Of a stretch of DNA of 64,000 nt, positions 58,791 to 64,000 are shown one piece after another (position 1 is the first letter of the stretch; each line of letters opens with the position of its first letter). The position numbers and the translations under genes are program-made. The stretch spans positions 48,316,594 through 48,380,593 of the forward strand of contig NC_059358.1 in assembly GCF_019703515.2 (NCBI RefSeq). The letters run 5' to 3'. The notes under the pieces are model-generated. The model ran no database searches and had not been told where the DNA came from. It saw only the letters and a program-made list of their open reading frames with translations. The stretch comes from Myxocyprinus asiaticus. Its lineage: Eukaryota > Chordata > Actinopteri > Cypriniformes > Catostomidae.

Positions 58791-60108
58791 TCAGCTTGGC
58801 TCTATGGACAGAGTAGCTCGAGTGCAGAGCAGGTCTGTTTACTAGCGGAAAGGTCTCGAACTCTCAACCATGCAGCACAGATCATTAAAAACAGCGCTGT
58901 GAGAAGTGTGGAGTGGGTCGTGGAATTTAGAATTTAATTATTTGTTGAAAACCCAAATGTGTCTGTGATTAAACTAAACTAGTTTAAAATCACATTAAAA
59001 GAGCCCCGCCATTAGAAACAGCAATTACAATGAAAACAGGAAAAAACTGCACCATTAACAGACATCATTTGTAAGGCATTTTCAAACCACACATCACAAC
59101 CCTTACAAAAATGTACCGTTAATTTACTGTAGTTACACTTACTGTATCAATTAAGGTTTAAGGGCAGAAATGGTCCATTTTCCTGTAAAATCTGTTTTAA
59201 TGCTTCTTGCATTATGTTGTTATTTAGCCTACATCTTGGGTTAAGTAAGAACACCCCATGAATGTGTCATTTCAACAAGTTAGAACAGATAACTGCAGAC
59301 ATTCTCAAAGTCAAAGTATTCACCATCCTGAATACAAAACGTGCTTTCTGACACTTGCATTTTGGTGAGAAATCATAAATGCTCCTCTGGATATTCATGC
59401 TGGTACATGCCCTGTAGAAAAGTATTTCAAAAATGCATCGAAGGACAACCATTTGCAGTCGAGGACACACTGTTAGGGGAATGTCCATGCAGGCAAGTGA
59501 GAAGCACCTACAAAAATGTGGAGAGTAGGAGCTGCCAACCTCAAACTGAAACCAAACGAGTGTTTCTGAAACAAAAGACAAGATTGGACTGCCAGAAGCT
59601 ATGTGCCACCCTGCTGTTGATAATCATGGCCTACAGCGACTCCCTGAGATGGCATGTGCAAGTTTATTCTGTTCGAGTGAGTTAGCTTCTCCCCCTACAT
59701 GAGCTGAAAAGTCAGGATGGAGCATGATGTTGGGAGAAATCCAGTTCACTCATTGAACTTAGTCATGCTGAGCTTCTTTCATCAACCTATCCTAAATTCC
59801 ACATGATCACCAGTGCCTCAGTACCTAACACACAAAAACACCAGAAGTAAATACTCTGGTCCTGGCAGTCATCAAAAGGCAGGGACAGACACAATGTCAA
59901 GTGGGCAGCTCTGATTCATAATACAGGTGTAAACAAACGTTTTCTGATCTGATCACTGAAACCAGATTCAGAGTTGGACAGGGACACACGTAATATGTGA
60001 TCAGTTTTAAACTTGGCTGTCTAGGTACAGCTTTAAAAGAAAAAACAACCGTCCAATTGAAGAATTTTTAAAGGGCCATTTCACAGAACACATTCGGTAT
60101 GCCTTACA
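58791..60108. other. Unassigned
   Basis: No supported gene. Overlapping frames of 104 and 114 codons on opposite strands near 59267-59685 lack recognisable domains and are probably chance. Confidence 0.4.
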
Positions 60109-60144
60109 CAGTGTTGGGTAGTAACAGATTACGTAATCAGATTA

Positions 60145-60775
60145 TCTCTTGAAGCAAAGGGTTTTATTATTATTTTCTGCTGGGTACCTGGACACTCAGG
60201 AATCTCCGGTAATGAACAAGCAGACAGAGCTGCCAGAGAAGCACTATCTACTGAACCAGTAAAATGCCCTATACCTTCCACAGATCTGAAACCAACTCTG
60301 AATGTATATATCAAAAACAAATGGCAGTCAGAGTGGGATCAATGTTTAATCAACAAATTACGAGAAATAAATCATGTTGTTGGAACAAGATATGTGTTCC
60401 CTTTTAATAATCGCTGGGATCAAGTCATTTATACACTATCCCGGATAGGACATACAAGACTCGCACACCAATTTTTACTATCTGGAGAAAATTCACCAAA
60501 GTGCTCATCTTGTCAGAACCCACTATCCATTAAACATATTTTACTGAACTGTCATACCTCTACACATCTGAGGAACCTGTATTATTCAGTTGATTCTTTT
60601 GAAAAGGTTTTTAATCAAGTGAATCCAAATTTAGTTTTAAGGTTTTTAGGAAAAATGAATCTTAAACACCTAATTTAACTTATTTAACTATTTTAAATAA
60701 CTAAACCTGGTTCCCGCCATGAATATAGCCATAGCAGCTGGCATGGCGTAAAAAATGAAAGAAAGAAACAAACAA
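60145..60775 (+). mobile_element. 5'-truncated I-clade-like LINE fragment
   Basis: Flanked by a perfect 14-bp target duplication (acgtaatcagatta at 60131-60144 and 60776-60789). The 3' end is AGCTGGCATGGCGTAAAAAA plus GAAA repeats. The 5' end is cut within the RNase H domain, as expected from incomplete target-primed reverse transcription. Confidence 0.88.
60178..60678 (+). pseudogene. I-clade LINE RNase H and C-terminus
   Basis: One uninterrupted frame of 166 codons. It opens within RNase H at CWVPGHSGISGNEQADRAAR, whose H and D fit the catalytic motif near the end of RNase H1 folds. It continues WQSEWDQCL and the downstream block IGHTRLAHQFLLSGE, CSSCQNPLSIKHILLNC, where the Cys/His set suggests a zinc knuckle. 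The stop is at 60676-60678. There is no start and RT is absent; the truncation is 5'. Confidence 0.82.
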
Positions 60776-61611
60776 ACGTAATCAGATTACAAAAACAAGT
60801 ACTTGTAATTGGATTACATTTTAAAAATTATGCATAGTCAGATTACAGTTGCTTGTTATGATTACACAATTAGATTTTCATTACATTACCAGTTAGCCAA
60901 TGGCAATAACTAGTGCTTAATTTACAGATTATGCTCCTTATTTTAAAAGTGCGGTCTAAGCCAGAGCCTGAAATACGTGTGATAGACCTAGCCAGACAAC
61001 CCTATATACATTGCAAACAGTGCAGTCCTGGTCCTCATTTGACCTCACACAAATGTTGGGCCTCATGTATTCAGATAGAAGACAAAGGCAGGCCTAACAC
61101 AGTCGTAAAAACATAACTTAAGCCCCCACCTTCTAAGTCGTAAATCTTACTGATAAAAATCGCGCCAAAATCAAACAAAGGGAGTCCAAAACAGACTACA
61201 AATCCATGAAGCCTTGCTCACTAAAGGATCAAGCACTCAACTCCTATTGGATGAGGCACACAACAGAACGTCCCTCAAACATGACATCATCAGGACTTCA
61301 AATAATTCTGAAATGCTTCCAAAGTGGCTTCCAGCGACTTAGTTCACCGAATACGGACGTAGCTTTTTGCTGCTCTCCGGTGCAGCCTCGTGGCATAAGG
61401 AAGTAATGTCCGACTTGAAACTGTAGCCATACAATCTCCATCTCGCTGGACGAATTGAGATTACTTTGTGTTCAACCGAACACTCGTAACGGATCCGAAG
61501 GAGACCGCCGAGCAATTCGCATCTTCATCCGTTGGCCTACAGAAGTGAAGAGATAAAAGATTTCTCTTCCATCTTCAATCAAGTCGACATTTCTGAGTTC
61601 TCCGCCAGCCC

Positions 61612-61722
61612 GCTGAGAATCAACAGCCGTACCGCCCGCTGAGAATCAACAGCCGTACCGCCCTCTGAGAATCAACAGCCGTACCGGCCGCCGACAATCA
61701 ACAGCCGTACCGCCCGCCGACA
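61612..61722 (+). repeat. Four-unit 26-bp tandem expansion in LTR copy 3
   Basis: Unit GAGAATCAACAGCCGTACCG plus CCCGCT, repeated about four times with small changes. Copies 1 and 2 have a single unit here. Confidence 0.88.
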
Positions 61723-62162
61723 GCGCGAGGAAACGACCTCTCGTCATCACACGAGCCTCAAGGAACCGGGTCAAAGTTAAAGGACGGAGGAAAACACATT
61801 CTACCTGTGTCCTCATGCGATTCAAGTAAGAGGTTACGTCTGGGCAGAGATAGAATATTATAGTGTGTTATTCTTGTGTTTCAAGGATTTTGCTTGTACA
61901 GTTTACGGACCGCCATGTCCGCTCATTATTAATACTCAGGGTATTAATTATCACGAATTTGTTTTGCTGTATTGTGGTCCAACCAAATTGGACTGTTGTG
62001 CATTTTCGCCATCGCGGGTGAGACAGCCACTGAGTTCATCCATTAAAGAGTCAAATAACTAGGGACTTTTACGAGCCCCGCTCGTAAAACCGCGTCTCTG
62101 AGTGATGAACACGGCTGCTTTATCTCCAGCTATCGCGAAATCAACTCTCGGGCTGTCACTTA

Positions 62163-62167
<5 letters not shown>

Positions 62168-62212
<45 letters not shown>
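62168..62212. repeat. (CT)n microsatellite
   Basis: A CT run of about 44 bases inside LTR copy 3. Copies 1 and 2 have shorter CT runs at the same place. Confidence 0.95.
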
Positions 62213-62215
<3 letters not shown>

Positions 62216-63660
62216 AACCACACTGTCACACACAAACCTTATGTGTTATAGGATTATTTTTATTTCCATATCTAATCATATCACTGTTTAGTTTGTAGTT
62301 GTAAGTCGGAAGTTTATTGACTGCATTGTATTAATTATTAATTGATATTACTGCATAAATAAACTTTGTTATATTACAAAGAGAAGTGTTTTGGTTTGTT
62401 TTGCATACGCCTGTGTCATGCTGACGGGATGTCAGTGCTCGGATTCAAGCCTTCATTCATTGTTTTTTTTTCCCGAAAATCGATATTCTTCGGATGTCGA
62501 TTTTCCTAAGAAAACAATCCAATATTGAGACTGTTTTAATATTCGGTTATTAGTCCCTGATTTCAGGGTGGTGCCCCGTCAATGTTAATCCTTATTAATA
62601 TTCTATTGATTTTTGATAATTGATAATTATCTTTGATTGAATTTGAATGATCAATAAGCTTGTGTTAACTTTAATGTTTCATCGACGTTAACAATTAACG
62701 ATTATCTTTGATAACTGTTGATTTAAAGGATTAAAAAAAAGCTAACATTGATTCTCATCAATGTTCTATTGATTTTAATAATTAATAATTATCTTTGATA
62801 ATTATTAATTATTGCTAATAACCAAACTTGCTCCTAAACGTAGCACACTACATTTACTGGAGTCCCATATGAGGTTTTAATGAGTTAGATACAATTAATT
62901 AATTTAAATATTGATTAATAACTACAGAAATAATTATTAATTATTTCTGATAGTAACACTGATCTAAACAACCAGTAAAGCCCTACACAAATATAACTGG
63001 ACTTTCTAAAAGACACTTGGGAAAAATAACTAAGCAATGCAATCTTTGCCTTAAAAAAATTTGAAATAATGCTGCATGTTGCAAATAACAATTTCAGAGG
63101 TGCATCTGAGGTCACATGCAACTTTGTTCTTTTGTACCACTTTGGCACCATACAAATGCACTTTATTCCATGCTTCAGCACCTGTCGTAGGTTAGGGCCA
63201 CACCTTTTCATGAATAATTATGAGGTACAAATCGTATGTCTCAACAACATATCCAAAGACATTCACTCATTATTGATTTCAAAGCCAAACAGAAAAACAA
63301 TCCAATCCCTATTCATAAACAACAACAATTCTCTTACAATTCTCTTACATGCATGTTATTATTGTCTTCCATTTTGGCTAACATAGTGTTCATTTTTCCC
63401 TTTTGTTTGACCTTTTCAAGTACCTTTTATTTTACTCAGCGACTGACAAATAGCAAGTTGCTATTAAGTGTAATAAAAGGAGTGTAATTGGTACTTAATA
63501 TGCTTGCAATAACACATGCAATTAGTAATGTTAAAGTAATCAATTTAGATGACCTAAAAGTGTATTCTAAAATATTACATTACTGATTACAATTTTAGTC
63601 ATGTAATTTGTAATCAGTACTGGATTACATTTCAGATGTAACACTGGCCTTATAGTAAAT

Positions 63661-64000
63661 CAGTGGTTCTCCGTTTGTTTGGACACACACCCCTTTAAAG
63701 CAAGAAAAAACATTTGCCCCTGATAAAACGAGAGGATGGCATTCATTTTCAGTGAGAGCACAGCAACTTCCGGCAACACATGCGACAGTGACTGTTGGCA
63801 ACAAGATGTGGGCGTGGCGAGCGACAAGACAAAGTTGATAAAAGTCTAACTTTATGCAAATGATGAGCGGCATTCGTGAGAGTCTACCAATGAGAGTGAA
63901 GATAGTGGAGCTCACGTTACCCGTCTGCTGCGAGTGTGAGATACTGGAGTCAAGTGCAGGCAGAATGGAGAAGTTAAAAGTTTCTGTAAGCGACTTCAAT
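63661..64000 (-). mobile_element. hAT-type element, partial at the window edge
   Basis: Opens CAGTGGTTCTCCG at 63661, a hAT-type end. The rest, read on the minus strand, matches 11600-11890 (for example CGAATGCCGCTCATCATTTG). The far end is outside the window. Confidence 0.55.

Larger units (their letters stand above)
61054..62987 (+). mobile_element. Solo LTR, copy 3 (1934 bp)
   Basis: Begins TGTTGGGCC and ends GCCCTACA. The flanks caaa (61050-61053 and 62988-62991) are a perfect 4-bp duplication. Ends and body are closest to copy 1. It differs by a tandem expansion near 61612-61722 and a (CT)n tract at 62168-62212. Confidence 0.82.
60109..63646. mobile_element. hAT-type element carrying a LINE fragment and a solo LTR
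   Basis: Left end CAGTGTTGGGTAGTAACAGA and right end GTAATCAGTACTGG...GTAACACTG are inverted, with GTAATC-rich subterminal sequence. Flanks gccttaca (60101-60108) and gccttata (63647-63654) match at 7 of 8. Without the LINE (60145-60775) and LTR (61054-62987) it would be about 1.0 kb, similar in ends to 23638-24501. Confidence 0.75.

Noticed and set aside
59267..59685. Overlapping 104- and 114-codon frames as a host gene
   Set aside because: Opposite-strand frames in the same place, with no motif or splice support.

Overview
The window looks like vertebrate DNA from a ray-finned fish, most likely a cyprinid (carp/minnow group). The evidence is the repeat families: V-SINE-type SINEs, L2 and Rex1/CR1-like LINEs, an I-clade LINE, a fish DIRS1 tyrosine-recombinase element, Tc1-like elements with IR/DR ends, and many hAT-type elements with 8-bp target duplications. 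There are also long (TA)n and (CA)n tracts. I see no operons, ribosome binding sites, CRISPR arrays or prokaryotic genes. The organism call is inference from remembered family sequences; no database search was run.

Layout. 0.6-24.5 kb: scattered, mostly non-autonomous hAT-type elements (657-2354, 2678-4330, 11986-12570, 12630-15590, 18383-18949, 19884-21587, 23638-24501), a tRNA-derived SINE, an L2 3' end and a dead Tc1 element (8706-10332). 24.5-29.4 kb: four Tc1-derived elements separated by (TA)n tracts, one of them split by a 2.1-kb solo LTR. 30-37 kb: inverted-repeat MITEs, a zinc-finger-like hAT coding relic split by a V-SINE, and a second V-SINE. 38-47.6 kb: a deeply nested block. An L2 LINE is interrupted by a Rex1/CR1-type LINE (itself split by a second copy of the solo LTR), by an antisense L2 tail, and by a minus-strand gypsy-like LTR/gag fragment with a 39-bp coding minisatellite. 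48.8-54.46 kb: a minus-strand DIRS1-like element whose left terminal repeat was hit by two hAT elements one base apart. 60.1-63.65 kb: a hAT element carrying an I-clade LINE fragment and the third solo LTR. The window ends in another hAT element.

Host genes. No confident host coding gene is visible. The best candidate is a short exon at 58164-58212, with strong splice signals and an ATG opening a 15-codon frame. It could pair with a promoter/first-exon-like region near 47.8-48.0 kb on the same strand, leaving a roughly 10-kb intron holding the DIRS and hAT insertions. A second candidate is a minus-strand first exon at 22758-22778 with CCAAT and GC boxes upstream. Both are inferences.

Nothing here works as a metabolic or defence system. 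The structure is a stratified record of transposition, and several relative insertion orders can be read from exact target-site duplications. All transposase, reverse transcriptase and gag frames seen are broken.
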